Shown one piece after another: positions 52,005 to 60,322 of a stretch of 64,000 nt of DNA. Every line of letters starts with the position of its first letter. Within the stretch, counting starts at the first letter, position 1. The notes below the pieces were generated by a model. The model did not search any database, was not told where the DNA came from, and was given only the letters and a program-made list of their open reading frames with translations. This stretch comes from Methylotenera oryzisoli. GTDB taxonomy: Bacteria > Pseudomonadota > Gammaproteobacteria > Burkholderiales > Methylophilaceae. A program made the position numbers and the translations under genes. The stretch lies in contig CAMCVF010000001.1 of NCBI GenBank assembly GCA_945881735.1, forward strand, positions 124,001 to 188,000, written 5' to 3'.

Positions 52005-52469
52005 ATGTTTACGATCTCCTTATTTGAACCCGAAATTCCACCCAACACTGGTAACATCATCCGCCTATGTGCCAATACTGGCGCCAACTTACACCTAATT
52101 GAGCCGTTAGGTTTTAAGCTGGAAGATAAGCAATTAAAGCGTGCGGGGTTGGATTATCACGAATATGCCAATATAAAAGTACATAAAAATTGGGCAGATT
52201 TTAAAGAGGCCATGGCAGACAGACGCCTATTTGCAATTACCACTAAAGGTAGCAAAAATTACGCAAAAGTCGATTTTAAGGCAGAGGATGTGTTTGTTTT
52301 TGGCCCAGAAACGCGTGGCTTGCCAGAAGAAATTCGTGCAGAATTTACGCCAGAGCATAGGTTGCGCTTGCCTATGTTGCCAGACAGCAGAAGTTTAAAT
52401 TTATCGAATAGCGCTGCCGTGTTGCTATATGAAGCTTGGCGGCAGATTGGGTTTGGGGGCGGAGTTTGA
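52005..52469 (+). CDS. trmL: tRNA (cytidine/uridine-2'-O-)-methyltransferase TrmL
   Basis: SPOUT methyltransferase that modifies wobble position 34 of tRNA-Leu. The start ISLFEPEIPPNTGNIIRLCA, the motif VFGPETRGLPEEI and the knot LRLPMLPDSRSLNLSNSAAV are all present. Length 154 aa is exact. Co-directional with comF. Confidence 0.95.
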   Translation: MFTISLFEPEIPPNTGNIIRLCANTGANLHLIEPLGFKLEDKQLKRAGLDYHEYANIKVHKNWADFKEAMADRRLFAITTKGSKNYAKVDFKAEDVFVFGPETRGLPEEIRAEFTPEHRLRLPMLPDSRSLNLSNSAAVLLYEAWRQIGFGGGV

Positions 52470-52524
52470 AGCTCATCCTCCATTTTAGTGGGAAGGATGA
52501 GATAGGGGATTGAATCTCGCAAAT
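52470..52524. repeat. Hairpin downstream of trmL
   Basis: Arms CTCATCCT and AGGATGAG (52472-52502) flank a 15-base middle that itself pairs partly (TCC/GGA). There is no T-run. Hairpins of this style often sit next to DUF559 genes, and a decayed DUF559 gene follows directly. Confidence 0.4.
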
Positions 52525-52792
52525 TTGTTTGTGAACCTCAGATAGCACTGCCTAAGTATTTGTAAGTTCATCATTGTTCCAAAACCTAAGCACTTTCCAG
52601 ACTGCTCGGTTTAGTGTTTTAGTTCTAATTTCATCAAAATAAATACATCAAAATCAATATTAGTGGCGTGTTGACCTCTAACTAATTCTGTTGATAATCT
52701 AATATCAATAAAAGCAAAATCTAGAATATAGTCATATGCTAGATGCTGGCGACCAAACTTTAATACTGTTTTCTGGCACGTACGTTCGTATC
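52525..52792 (-). pseudogene. Decayed DUF559 (VSR-like endonuclease fold) gene
   Basis: The minus strand reads QKTVLKFGRQHLAYDYILDF, then AFIDIRLSTELVRGQHA, and stops at 52611. A shifted frame continues RAVWKVLRFWNNDELTNT, stop, AVLSEVHKQI. The series FRRQH..YIVDF....LVIELDGGQHA, then GFRVLRFWNNEVL.NT.AVLE is the hallmark of DUF559 proteins, which have a PD-(D/E)XK nuclease fold. The catalytic-strand ELDGGQH has become ELVRGQH, the N-terminal MTxAExxLW part is missing, one frameshift and one in-frame stop are present. DUF559 proteins are about 110-130 residues. Confidence 0.72.
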
Positions 52793-52933
52793 GTCATAGG
52801 TGTCGCTAGGCATCAGCTATATTGGTAAGAAGTTGCCTTTAGTTGGGCGCCAAAGATGGTATTTCTTGCTATTTCAGCCCTGAACCTTACATTCCACTCA
52901 AGCGCTCCCTCTTAAAGCATGACAGAGTAAGAA
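52793..52933. other. Gap upstream of the DUF559 remnant, after gpsA
   Basis: 141 bases with no supported gene on either strand; a 62-codon frame starting at 52843 (+) runs antisense into gpsA and shows no motif. This may include the lost N-terminal part of the DUF559 gene. Confidence 0.3.
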
Positions 52934-53941
52934 CTAAAATCCTTCGGCTTTCTGATTGCGCCCTAATAAATCCATCACCGCATCGCGCGCTGATTTGCCA
53001 TGTGTTAAAGCTTGATTTACTTCAAACGTAATCGGCATATCGATACCCATACCATATGCGCGGCGCATTACTTCGCGTGCAGTGTTTACCCCTTCGGCCA
53101 CATGACCTAACCCTTGTAGAATATCTTCCAGCGATTTTCCGCTGGCTAACTGCAAGCCTACTTCACGATTTCTGGAGTATTGACCTGTACAGGTTAAAAT
53201 TAAATCACCAGCCCCAGCTAAGCCCATAAAGGTTTCAGTTTTTGCACCTAAAGCCACGCCAAAACGGGTGATTTCAGCTAATCCACGGGTAATCATGGCG
53301 GCGCGCGCGTTATTGCCAAAGCCCATACCATCACTAATGCCTGCGGCAATAGCCATTACGTTTTTTACTGCTCCGCCAACTGAAACTCCCACCACATCGG
53401 TGCTGTTGTAAACGCGTAAATTATTGCCATGAATTAAATTAGCTGCCGTAATTGCAAAATCAGCATCAGTTGCTGCCAAAGTAACCGCTGTTGGCAAGCC
53501 GCGCACTAATTCGGCAGCGAAACTAGGACCAGATAAGGCACCCCACTTTTGACCAAGACTTAATTCTTCAAGCGCTACTTCATGCGGGAGTTTTGCGGTT
53601 TTTGGCTCTAAACCCTTGTGCGCCCAGACAATAGGTTGATTGGATTTTAAACTTTTGATTTGTTTTAAAATATCGCGGAAACCAGCGGTGGGCACAACAG
53701 ATAAAATAATATCGGCGCCATCAATGGCAACACCTAGATCATCTTCCACCTGCAAATTAGCATTAAATTTAAAATCGCCCAAATACATGGGGTTTGCGCG
53801 TGCTTTGCGCATGCCTGAGACGTGCCCGCTATTACGCGCCCATAAAGATACCTTGTGTTGATGGCTGATTTGGATGGCAAGCGCTGTTCCCCAAGCACCT
53901 GCGCCCAAAACAGCAATTTTAGAGCCGGCAATTTTAGTCAT
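52934..53941 (-). CDS. gpsA: Glycerol-3-phosphate dehydrogenase (NAD(P)+)
   Basis: Reduces dihydroxyacetone phosphate to sn-glycerol 3-phosphate for phospholipid synthesis. The Rossmann motif is VLGAGAWGTALA, the catalytic lysine region is SVGGAVKNVMAIAAGISDGMGFG, and the C-terminal domain has NNARAAMITRGLAEI. Length 335 aa is normal. It follows the SH3 gene by 35 bases on the minus strand, part of the rhodanese-grxC-secB-SH3-gpsA run. Confidence 0.96.
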   Translation of the reverse strand: MTKIAGSKIAVLGAGAWGTALAIQISHQHKVSLWARNSGHVSGMRKARANPMYLGDFKFNANLQVEDDLGVAIDGADIILSVVPTAGFRDILKQIKSLKSNQPIVWAHKGLEPKTAKLPHEVALEELSLGQKWGALSGPSFAAELVRGLPTAVTLAATDADFAITAANLIHGNNLRVYNSTDVVGVSVGGAVKNVMAIAAGISDGMGFGNNARAAMITRGLAEITRFGVALGAKTETFMGLAGAGDLILTCTGQYSRNREVGLQLASGKSLEDILQGLGHVAEGVNTAREVMRRAYGMGIDMPITFEVNQALTHGKSARDAVMDLLGRNQKAEGF

Positions 53942-53976
53942 TTAATTCAAATAACGTATTCACGAAAAACACATTT

Positions 53977-54444
53977 TTAATTTAAACCCCACAGCACACT
54001 TCTAGGCAGAAAGCCAGTTACGCCATCTCTGTGTTTGACTTTTACCCAACCTGTTTTATTGCTAATACTAAGCAACTCTAACACTACATCTTTTTCGACT
54101 GTTGCCACCAAACTGGATGAGGTATCATCTGTTGATTTAATATCGGATTTAACCATCACCAATACGGTGCGTTTTTCACTTAATTGCTTGCCTTCTATCC
54201 AACTTAAGCTACCTGCAGCATCACGGATTTTGATCCACTCACCTAGACTCACAATCACCTCAACAGGATAGCCTTGCCCAAGAATATAGAGTTTACTGCC
54301 TTCAACCGATGGCGCGTCATACAAAATAGCTTTTGCAGGCACAATTGAGCTGTACTCTAGGGCAAATGCTACAGAGGAAGATGCCAAGCCTACCATAAGG
54401 CCCAGCAAATACTGTCTTATTATATTAGTTTGCTTTTGCGGCAT
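53977..54444 (-). CDS. Exported protein with two bacterial SH3 domains
   Basis: A signal peptide (hydrophobic LLGLMVGLASSSVAFA) is followed by two SH3-like modules: about residues 37-95 (ILYDAPSVEGSKLYILGQGYP to WIEGKQL) and 100-155 (VLVMVKSDIKSTDD to VTGFLPRSVLWGL). Such domains often bind peptidoglycan peptides; no enzyme domain is present. The open frame extends to 54483, but I chose the ATG at 54444 (155 aa), which leaves a normal signal peptide. Even so it overlaps the secB 3' end by 20 bases. Between secB and gpsA, a common position for this protein in betaproteobacteria. Confidence 0.82.
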   Translation of the reverse strand: MPQKQTNIIRQYLLGLMVGLASSSVAFALEYSSIVPAKAILYDAPSVEGSKLYILGQGYPVEVIVSLGEWIKIRDAAGSLSWIEGKQLSEKRTVLVMVKSDIKSTDDTSSSLVATVEKDVVLELLSISNKTGWVKVKHRDGVTGFLPRSVLWGLN

Positions 54445-54904
54445 TTTCAGCTTGTTGCTTTTGCTGCATAAACAAAGCTTCAAAGTTGATTGGGTTTAAT
54501 AAAACTGTAGCAAAACCAGCGCGTGTTACTAAATCAGATACCACTTCGCGCGCATAAGGGAACAAAATATTAGGGCAAGTCACACCCATAATCATTTCGA
54601 TATTTTCTTCTGGAATATTGCGAATCGCAAAAATACCAGCTTGTGTCACTTCTACCAAAAAGGCCACTTTATCACCGATTTTTGCAGTCACTGTCACTTT
54701 AATGGCTGACTCATAAATACCATCACTCAATTTTTGTGCGGCATTGCCTAGCTCTACGTTTACTTGTGGTGCCGTGCGATCGGTAAAAATTTGTGGAGCA
54801 TTAGGGATTTCTAATGAAGCATCTTTTACATAAAGTTTTTCAATTGCAAAGCCAGGTTGTGCTTCTTGCGGCTCTTGGTTTGTTGCGTTATCTGCTGTTG
54901 TCAT
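54425..54904 (-). CDS. secB: Protein-export chaperone SecB
   Basis: Tetrameric cytosolic chaperone that delivers unfolded pre-proteins to SecA. The core FAIEKLYVKDASLEIPNAPQIF and the conserved MGVTCPNILFPYAREVVSDL and GFATVLLNPINF are present. Length 159 aa is normal, with a short Asn/Gln-rich N-terminus. It is upstream of the SH3 and gpsA genes, and about 115 bases downstream of grxC. Confidence 0.96.
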   Translation of the reverse strand: MTTADNATNQEPQEAQPGFAIEKLYVKDASLEIPNAPQIFTDRTAPQVNVELGNAAQKLSDGIYESAIKVTVTAKIGDKVAFLVEVTQAGIFAIRNIPEENIEMIMGVTCPNILFPYAREVVSDLVTRAGFATVLLNPINFEALFMQQKQQAENAAKAN

Positions 54905-55020
54905 ATTGTTTTCCTAAAACGGTGATTATTTTTAATTAAAAATGGTAATAAAATTAAGCAAAAGTATTTTAGCTTTTAATTGATTTTTGTTCATTACATT
55001 ATTGTGACAATCTGCCGTCA

Positions 55021-55293
55021 TTACGCAAGGTTAAGCAAGGGGTCTAGTTGGCCCGCTAAATCTAGCGCACGCAAATCATCATAGCCACCCACATGTTTGT
55101 CATTGATATAAATTTGCGGCACTGTGCGGTGACCGGTTTTTTTGGTCATTTCCGCCCTCAACTCTGGCTGTAAATCTACGCGAATTTTATTAATGACAAC
55201 GCCTTTTAACGTTAAAAGGCGTTCTGCATTGATACAATAGGGGCATGTACCAGTCGCGTACATCAACACATTAGGTGTGCTTTTGGCTTCCAT
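55021..55293 (-). CDS. grxC: Glutaredoxin 3
   Basis: Dithiol glutaredoxin of 90 residues. Active site CPYC (C17, C20), the cis-proline TVPQIYIN and the glutathione-binding GGYDDLRALD are all present. It acts in the cytoplasm with glutathione. It lies 12 bases after the rhodanese gene and before secB, a conserved grxC-secB arrangement. Confidence 0.95.
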   Translation of the reverse strand: MEAKSTPNVLMYATGTCPYCINAERLLTLKGVVINKIRVDLQPELRAEMTKKTGHRTVPQIYINDKHVGGYDDLRALDLAGQLDPLLNLA

Positions 55294-55305
55294 TTTATTG
55301 ACAGT

Positions 55306-55737
55306 CTAGCTTTTAACTAAAGGTAATTTAGCATCTTGCCAAGCGTTTAAACCACCTTGCAAATTATTAAGCTGGCTAAATTGCTGCGCTTTTAAAATAG
55401 TGCAAGCGGTTTTAGAGCGCATACCACGTTGGCAATGCACAAGAACCGGCTTATCTTTAAACTTTTCAATTTCTTTTAAGCGGCTTGCCAGCTCCGCTAC
55501 TGGGATATGTTTTGCGCCTTGAATATGGCCGCTGGCAAATTCAGCCGCATCGCGCACATCCAAAATCAAAGGCTTGCCGCGACTCAACATTAATACCGCC
55601 TCTGTGGCTGTTAAGTTATTTACGCCACTAGCGCCACGATTCATCAGTGGCCACAACAAAGCAGCACCAGAGCCAATTGCCAAGCCAATTAGTAATGCGT
55701 TTTCTTTCACAAATTCAAACAGGGATATTTCGGTCAT
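55306..55737 (-). CDS. Membrane-anchored rhodanese-like sulfurtransferase
   Basis: One N-terminal membrane helix (about residues 12-31, NALLIGLAIGSGAALLWPLM) anchors a single rhodanese domain with the active-site loop HCQRGMRS (C102) and the approach motif LILDVRDAAEFASGHI. Length 143 aa. The catalytic cysteine is present, so sulfur transfer is possible. It heads the minus-strand rhodanese-grxC-secB run and is divergent from gpmI, the usual betaproteobacterial layout (YibN-like). Confidence 0.9.
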   Translation of the reverse strand: MTEISLFEFVKENALLIGLAIGSGAALLWPLMNRGASGVNNLTATEAVLMLSRGKPLILDVRDAAEFASGHIQGAKHIPVAELASRLKEIEKFKDKPVLVHCQRGMRSKTACTILKAQQFSQLNNLQGGLNAWQDAKLPLVKS

Positions 55738-55798
55738 ATTGTTTCCAAAAATGTATGCATTGGCACGATAATTACATGCGCATTAACTAACCAACTAT

Positions 55799-55804
55799 TA
55801 TAAT
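55799..55804 (+). promoter_or_regulatory. -10 element before gpmI
   Basis: TATAAT lies 34 bases upstream of the gpmI ATG in the 100-base gap to the divergent rhodanese gene; the -35 region (about 55776) is poor. Confidence 0.35.
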
Positions 55805-55837
55805 GGATAACTTAAATTTGATTTAGAAGATTTTGAC

Positions 55838-57388
55838 ATGTCAAGCATCACTGCTATTACACCCGCCATATTATTAATTTTAGATGGCTTTGGTCATCGC
55901 GAAGATGTTACAAATAATGCAATTGCGCAAGCCAAAACACCTAACTTAGATGCATTAAAAAGCACAGTGCCGCATATGTTGATTAATGCTTCTGAGCATT
56001 ACGTGGGTTTGCCAGATGGGCAAATGGGCAACTCAGAAGTTGGCCACTTAAATATAGGCGCTGGGCGCATAGTGTTTCAAGATTTTGAGCGCATTAACAA
56101 TAGCATTACCAATGGCGAATTTTTCAAGCATGCTGATTTGGTTAAGGCCTTACAAAACCTAAAAGCCAGCAATAAAGCGTTGCATATATTCGGCTTACTA
56201 TCGGACGGTGGCATACATAGCCATATCAATCATATTCTTGCCATGCTAGAAATGGCCACGCAGCAAGGCCTGCAAAAAGTGTACGTGCATGCTTTTTTAG
56301 ATGGTCGGGATACTCCGCCAATTAGCGCTGTACCTTATATCGCGATGCTTGAAGATAAAATTCAAATGCTAGGAGTTGGTAAAATCGCGTCTATTTCTGG
56401 TCGCTTTTACAGTATGGACAGAGACAAACGCTGGGAGCGCGTAATGCCAGCCTACAATATGATTGTAAACGGCATAGGCGAATTTACAGAAGCCACCGCA
56501 AGTGAGGCAATGCAAAATGCTTATGCCAGAGGTGAGCAAGACGAATTTGTAAAATGCACCGTTATTCGTCAGGGAAGTGAGCCAGCAGTGCGCTTAGAAG
56601 ATGGCGATTGTGTGGTGTATATGAATTTTAGAAGCGACCGTGCGCGCCAATTAACCGATGCTTTATTAAAAGATGATTTTACTGGGTTTACTCGCAACCG
56701 CTTACCAAAACTATCTGGCTATTTCACCCTAACACAATACGACCAAAACCAAAAAAGCGCGACGCCTATTTTTGCCGCCACCTGCGTTCCTAATACCTTT
56801 GGCGAATATGTGTCTGGGCTGGGTTTAAAACAATTGCGTATCGCAGAAACCGAAAAATATCCGCATGTGACCTTCTTTTTTAACGGCGGTGATGAGGCGG
56901 TATTTACGGGCGAAGACCGTATATTAGTGCCTTCACCCAAAGTGGCTACTTACGATTTGCAGCCAGAAATGAGCGCACCAGAGTTAACTGATAAATTAGT
57001 TGCAGCAATTGACAGTCAACAATACAGCGCCATTATTTGCAATTATGCCAATGGCGATATGGTTGGCCACACGGGCAACTTAGCCGCAGCCATTAAAGCA
57101 GTAGAAACACTAGATACCTGTGTGGGCCGCGTGGTGAAAGCAGCTAAAAAAAATGGCGCTGAAGTGATTATTACTGCTGACCATGGCAACGCCGAAATGA
57201 TGTTTGACAGCATGAATAATCAAGCACACACCCAACACACCACCAATTTAGTGCCCATGTTTTATGTGGGGCGCAAAGCTAAATTAGCGGATTCAGGCGC
57301 ACTTTCTGATTTGGCACCTACTTTATTAAAGATGATGGGCTTGCCACAACCAATTGAGATGACAGGGAAAAGCTTGCTTAGCTTTTAA
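55838..57388 (+). CDS. gpmI: Phosphoglycerate mutase, cofactor-independent (Mn)
   Basis: Interconverts 3- and 2-phosphoglycerate. The alkaline-phosphatase fold has the metal ligand D16 in LLILDGFGHRED and the phospho-serine S66 in MGNSEVGHLNIGAG. Further ligands are in NYANGDMVGHTG and TADHGNAEMM. Length 516 aa is normal. It is followed 86 bases later by envC, as gpmM-envC in E. coli. Confidence 0.97.
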   Translation: MSSITAITPAILLILDGFGHREDVTNNAIAQAKTPNLDALKSTVPHMLINASEHYVGLPDGQMGNSEVGHLNIGAGRIVFQDFERINNSITNGEFFKHADLVKALQNLKASNKALHIFGLLSDGGIHSHINHILAMLEMATQQGLQKVYVHAFLDGRDTPPISAVPYIAMLEDKIQMLGVGKIASISGRFYSMDRDKRWERVMPAYNMIVNGIGEFTEATASEAMQNAYARGEQDEFVKCTVIRQGSEPAVRLEDGDCVVYMNFRSDRARQLTDALLKDDFTGFTRNRLPKLSGYFTLTQYDQNQKSATPIFAATCVPNTFGEYVSGLGLKQLRIAETEKYPHVTFFFNGGDEAVFTGEDRILVPSPKVATYDLQPEMSAPELTDKLVAAIDSQQYSAIICNYANGDMVGHTGNLAAAIKAVETLDTCVGRVVKAAKKNGAEVIITADHGNAEMMFDSMNNQAHTQHTTNLVPMFYVGRKAKLADSGALSDLAPTLLKMMGLPQPIEMTGKSLLSF

Positions 57389-57474
57389 ACCAAGTGAACT
57401 TCAAAACAAGTGAATTTCAAGCAAGGTAAAATTCAATGTCAGCAAAACTGTTGAATATATTTTAAATAAACTGA

Positions 57475-58740
57475 ATGCTTAATTTATACCGTGCGTTTTA
57501 TATTTTAGTAGCAGCCTTAATGCTAAATGGCGCCTTGATTGGCAGCACTTTTGCGGCAAAAAAAATAGATGTCGCTAAAGAAGATTTAGGCGATTTGCAA
57601 CAAAAAATTCACGCCTTAAAACAAGAGTTAGATAACAAACAAATGGCGCACAAAGATGCGGCGGATGCGTTAAAAGACTCTGAAACCGCTATTAGCCTAG
57701 CCAATAAAAAATTATTTGAGATTAATCAAAAGCAGCAACAAAACAAAAGCGCATTGGTTTCTTTAAAAAAAGAATCACTCACCTTAAACGAAAAACTACT
57801 TGCGCAACAAAAGCAATTGAGCAGCTTAGTAAAGCAGCAATATGTAGAAGGCAATCAAAGCTACACTAAACTATTATTACAAAACAAAAACCCCAGCCAA
57901 ATCTCGCGCGACATTCAATATTATTCTTACATAGCCAAAGCGCATGCAAGGCTAATTAATGAAATGCAGGACAGTCTTGTAAAAGTAAATGCATTGAATA
58001 ATGAAACTGCGGCTACCTTGCATGCGGTTGCCGATTTAAAAGCTAAGCAATTGGCGGAACGTAAGGAACTGGTAAAGCAAAAACAAGAGAAATCTAAAGT
58101 GGTTAAATCGCTTTCCAACCAAATTGCAGCGCAGCGTAATGAAATTAAAAAACTGAAACGTGATGAACAAAGTCTATCTAACTTAGTACAACGTTTGACT
58201 AAAATTATGGCTAAAAAACCACCAAAAACAGTGGAAAAGCAAACAAACGTTGCCAAAAAATCGGGCAACCCTATTGATGAAACTGAAAACAAAACCATTG
58301 CCAAAAATGACGAAACGCCAACTAACGCCTATGCTGGCAGCAACTTTTCCTCATTAAAAGGTAAACTAAATTTACCTGTGCGAGGCGATGTAATCAATCG
58401 TTTTGGCAGCAGCCGTAGCGATACTGGTGTTTCATGGAAAGGTTTATTTATTCGCGCCAGTGAGGGCTCAGAAGTTAAATCAGTTGCTAGCGGACGAGTG
58501 GTATTCGCCGACTGGATGCGCGGTTTTGGCAATTTGATTATTGTAGATCATGGTAGCGGTTATATGAGCCTGTACGGCAATAACCAAGCAGTGCTTAAAC
58601 AAGTGGGCGATGAAGTAAATGCAGGTGACAATATTGCAGCAGTGGGCAATACTGGCGGTAATGAAAGTAATGGACTTTATTACGAACTTCGCCGCGCTAG
58701 TAAACCTTTAGACCCTTTAAGCTGGAGTGTGATTCGTTAA
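57475..58740 (+). CDS. envC: Murein hydrolase activator EnvC
   Basis: Periplasmic activator of septal amidases. A signal peptide (ending STFAA, about residue 28) is followed by a long coiled coil (about 32-255, Gln/Lys-rich), a linker, and a C-terminal LytM/M23 domain (about 300-421). The LytM metal residues are degenerate: the usual HxH is replaced by LYYELR and the first histidine is missing, so it is an activator, not an endopeptidase. Length 421 aa is normal. The ctpA protease gene that often follows in betaproteobacteria is absent. Confidence 0.94.
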   Translation: MLNLYRAFYILVAALMLNGALIGSTFAAKKIDVAKEDLGDLQQKIHALKQELDNKQMAHKDAADALKDSETAISLANKKLFEINQKQQQNKSALVSLKKESLTLNEKLLAQQKQLSSLVKQQYVEGNQSYTKLLLQNKNPSQISRDIQYYSYIAKAHARLINEMQDSLVKVNALNNETAATLHAVADLKAKQLAERKELVKQKQEKSKVVKSLSNQIAAQRNEIKKLKRDEQSLSNLVQRLTKIMAKKPPKTVEKQTNVAKKSGNPIDETENKTIAKNDETPTNAYAGSNFSSLKGKLNLPVRGDVINRFGSSRSDTGVSWKGLFIRASEGSEVKSVASGRVVFADWMRGFGNLIIVDHGSGYMSLYGNNQAVLKQVGDEVNAGDNIAAVGNTGGNESNGLYYELRRASKPLDPLSWSVIR

Positions 58741-58788
58741 TTGTAAAGCCATAACTTGCAATAATCATTTGCAAAAATGCTAGGCGAC

Positions 58789-58816
58789 AGAAAAGCGTGC
58801 ATAAGCACGCTTTTCT
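58789..58816. terminator. Bidirectional terminator between envC and the Ala-rich lipoprotein gene
   Basis: A perfect 12-bp stem AGAAAAGCGTGC / GCACGCTTTTCT with loop ATAA lies between convergent genes. Confidence 0.9.
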
Positions 58817-58848
58817 CCACTTTTAAGAGTCAGTGGCGATCTAAATCA

Positions 58849-59118
58849 TTACTCTGCAGGTGCTGCCTCAGCTGGTGTTGCTTCTGCAGCGGCTGCGTCC
58901 ACTGTAATGCCTGGCACTCGCTCTTCAGCTGTTGGCTCATAGCCGCCTGCTGATTCAGCTGCAGGTGCCGGAGCTGGTGCTGCCTCGGCTGCTGGTGCTG
59001 GGGCTACTTCCACTGGTGCTTCAGCTGGTGCTGGCGCTTCTGCTGTTTTTTCACCACAAGCTGTTAACAATAATGCGCCTAATAATGTTGGAACTACTAA
59101 AAATGCATATAATTTCAT
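58849..59118 (-). CDS. Small Ala/Pro/Glu-rich lipoprotein
   Basis: 89-residue lipoprotein: signal peptide with lipobox LTAC (C21), then a low-complexity stretch of APAPAE-type repeats, interrupted by the only ordered-looking segment GYEPTAEERVPGITV. The repeats are direct at DNA level (GCTGGTGCTG words), so length may vary by slippage. An AGGGG site precedes the ATG. Similar tiny lipoproteins occur in betaproteobacteria; function is unknown, perhaps envelope spacing. Confidence 0.8.
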   Translation of the reverse strand: MKLYAFLVVPTLLGALLLTACGEKTAEAPAPAEAPVEVAPAPAAEAAPAPAPAAESAGGYEPTAEERVPGITVDAAAAEATPAEAAPAE

Positions 59119-59614
59119 CTTATACCCCTGAATTGTTCTAAAAAAAGGTTATATTTAACCCGTATCTGCAATCATATCAAAACTCCTCTCAATGTCATAC
59201 TGCAAGGTTCATTGTGTTGTTTTAATGCAATAAATTAAAGGATTTGTCGCAAAATCAGCAGCGACTTAGCGCCCTTTTGCATAAGCCTCTATCTCATAGG
59301 TGCTTATATAATAGCCCTAGCAGCAAGATCACAGATAGTTTAACAAGCTCATCCCATGCAAAAATTGTGATACATATATTAATTAGTGCCCTAATAACTC
59401 GGCATCGAGCTTGATATTGGACAAATTAGACCCTCTGCGCAAATAAATAGTACGCTCCATTAGAACCGCACACATACTTCAGCGTATCCCAAAAGGCACT
59501 TTTCCATACATAACTCGAGTCTCTTTTATCACAATATATGCAAAATATGGGTTAAAAATGGCGCGCACTTGCTGGCTTAAAGTGCGGTCTTTACGCTGAT
59601 TAATCACTTTAAAA
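59119..59614 (-). other. Gap with a coding-like fragment and a mini-ORF upstream of the lipoprotein gene
   Basis: 496 bases without an intact gene. On the minus strand right after yjbQ, one frame reads QRKDRTLSQQVRAIFNPYFA, then YIVIKETRVMYGKVPFGIR, a TGA, then MERTIYLRRGSNLSNIKLDA and ELLGH before a TAA. This looks like a gene interrupted by one stop; I do not recognise the family. Nearer the lipoprotein, ctcctc at 59183-59188 (GAGGAG on the minus strand) is a fine ribosome binding site for a six-codon frame MIADTG (59175-59155), a possible leader. Confidence 0.35.
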
Positions 59615-60034
59615 TCAATCGCCTAAAGCATGTAGAATAATACATCTGGTGGCTGGCATATGCCTATGCTCAAATAAGAATATACCCTGCCACTGCCCAA
59701 GCGCAAGTTTGCCTTGCAGAATGGGAATAGACAAACTGGTTTGGGTTAAAGCGCTTCGCACATGAGCAGGCATGTCATCTGGGCCTTCAACGGTGTGAAT
59801 AAATAAATCATCACCATCTGGGACCAAACGCTTAAAAAACGCTTCCATGTCAACTAGTACATCGTCATCATAATTTTCATTAATCAGCAAACTGGCGGAC
59901 GTATGTTGAATATACAAAGTAAGTAAGCCGGTATTAAAACCTAGCTGATTGGCCCAGTCTAATACTTGCGGAGTAATGTCATACAGCTTACGCCCTTGCG
60001 CGTTAGTGCTAATTTGTTGTGTATATTGCTGCAC
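59615..60034 (-). CDS. yjbQ: YjbQ/UPF0047 family protein (secondary thiamine-phosphate synthase-like)
   Basis: Single-domain protein of 139 residues with the family motifs LLTLYIQHTSASLLINENYD and GDDLFIHTVEGPDDMPAHVRSALTQTS. The conserved His residues form a metal-like site. The gene is widespread in bacteria and archaea. Weak thiamine phosphate synthase activity is reported for the family, but its real role is unclear. The start is a GTG at 60034. It is transcribed alone in a gene-poor area. Confidence 0.9.
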   Translation of the reverse strand: MQQYTQQISTNAQGRKLYDITPQVLDWANQLGFNTGLLTLYIQHTSASLLINENYDDDVLVDMEAFFKRLVPDGDDLFIHTVEGPDDMPAHVRSALTQTSLSIPILQGKLALGQWQGIFLFEHRHMPATRCIILHALGD

Positions 60035-60322
60035 TTGCTTGAATGCCTAGTTTTTAAATAAGGGGTAGATTAGCACAATCTATTTTTTTATAGATAGCTA
60101 AAATACTAAAAAAATTTAATTCCGCTTCTCATTGTAGACTTTAATATCCGCCCTAATCACTGGCTAAGAAGAAGCTTAATGCAACTGCATAGGCTCAATA
60201 CAGCCTGAATCAATGAGCTTTAAAGTGGGCTGGAGAATATGCCTAGACCAGTTTTTTGAGATAATTAAAGATGGCAATCACTAATATAAATGAGCCTAAG
60301 GCTTTTAATATTTAACCAGTCA
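60035..60322. other. Gap between the 179-residue lipoprotein gene and yjbQ
   Basis: 288 bases. The minus strand carries one short frame, KNWSRHILQPTLKLIDSG then CIEPMQLH and a stop, that reads like the C-terminus of a lost protein. I could not identify it. No other structure of note. Confidence 0.25.

Noticed and set aside
52843-53031. 62-codon plus-strand frame between trmL and gpsA
   Set aside because: Runs antisense into gpsA, no motif, no ribosome site.
58849-59118. GCTGGTGCTG-type repeats as a CRISPR or minisatellite array
   Set aside because: They fall within a coding frame and encode an Ala/Pro/Glu-rich lipoprotein tail; no spacers of fixed length.
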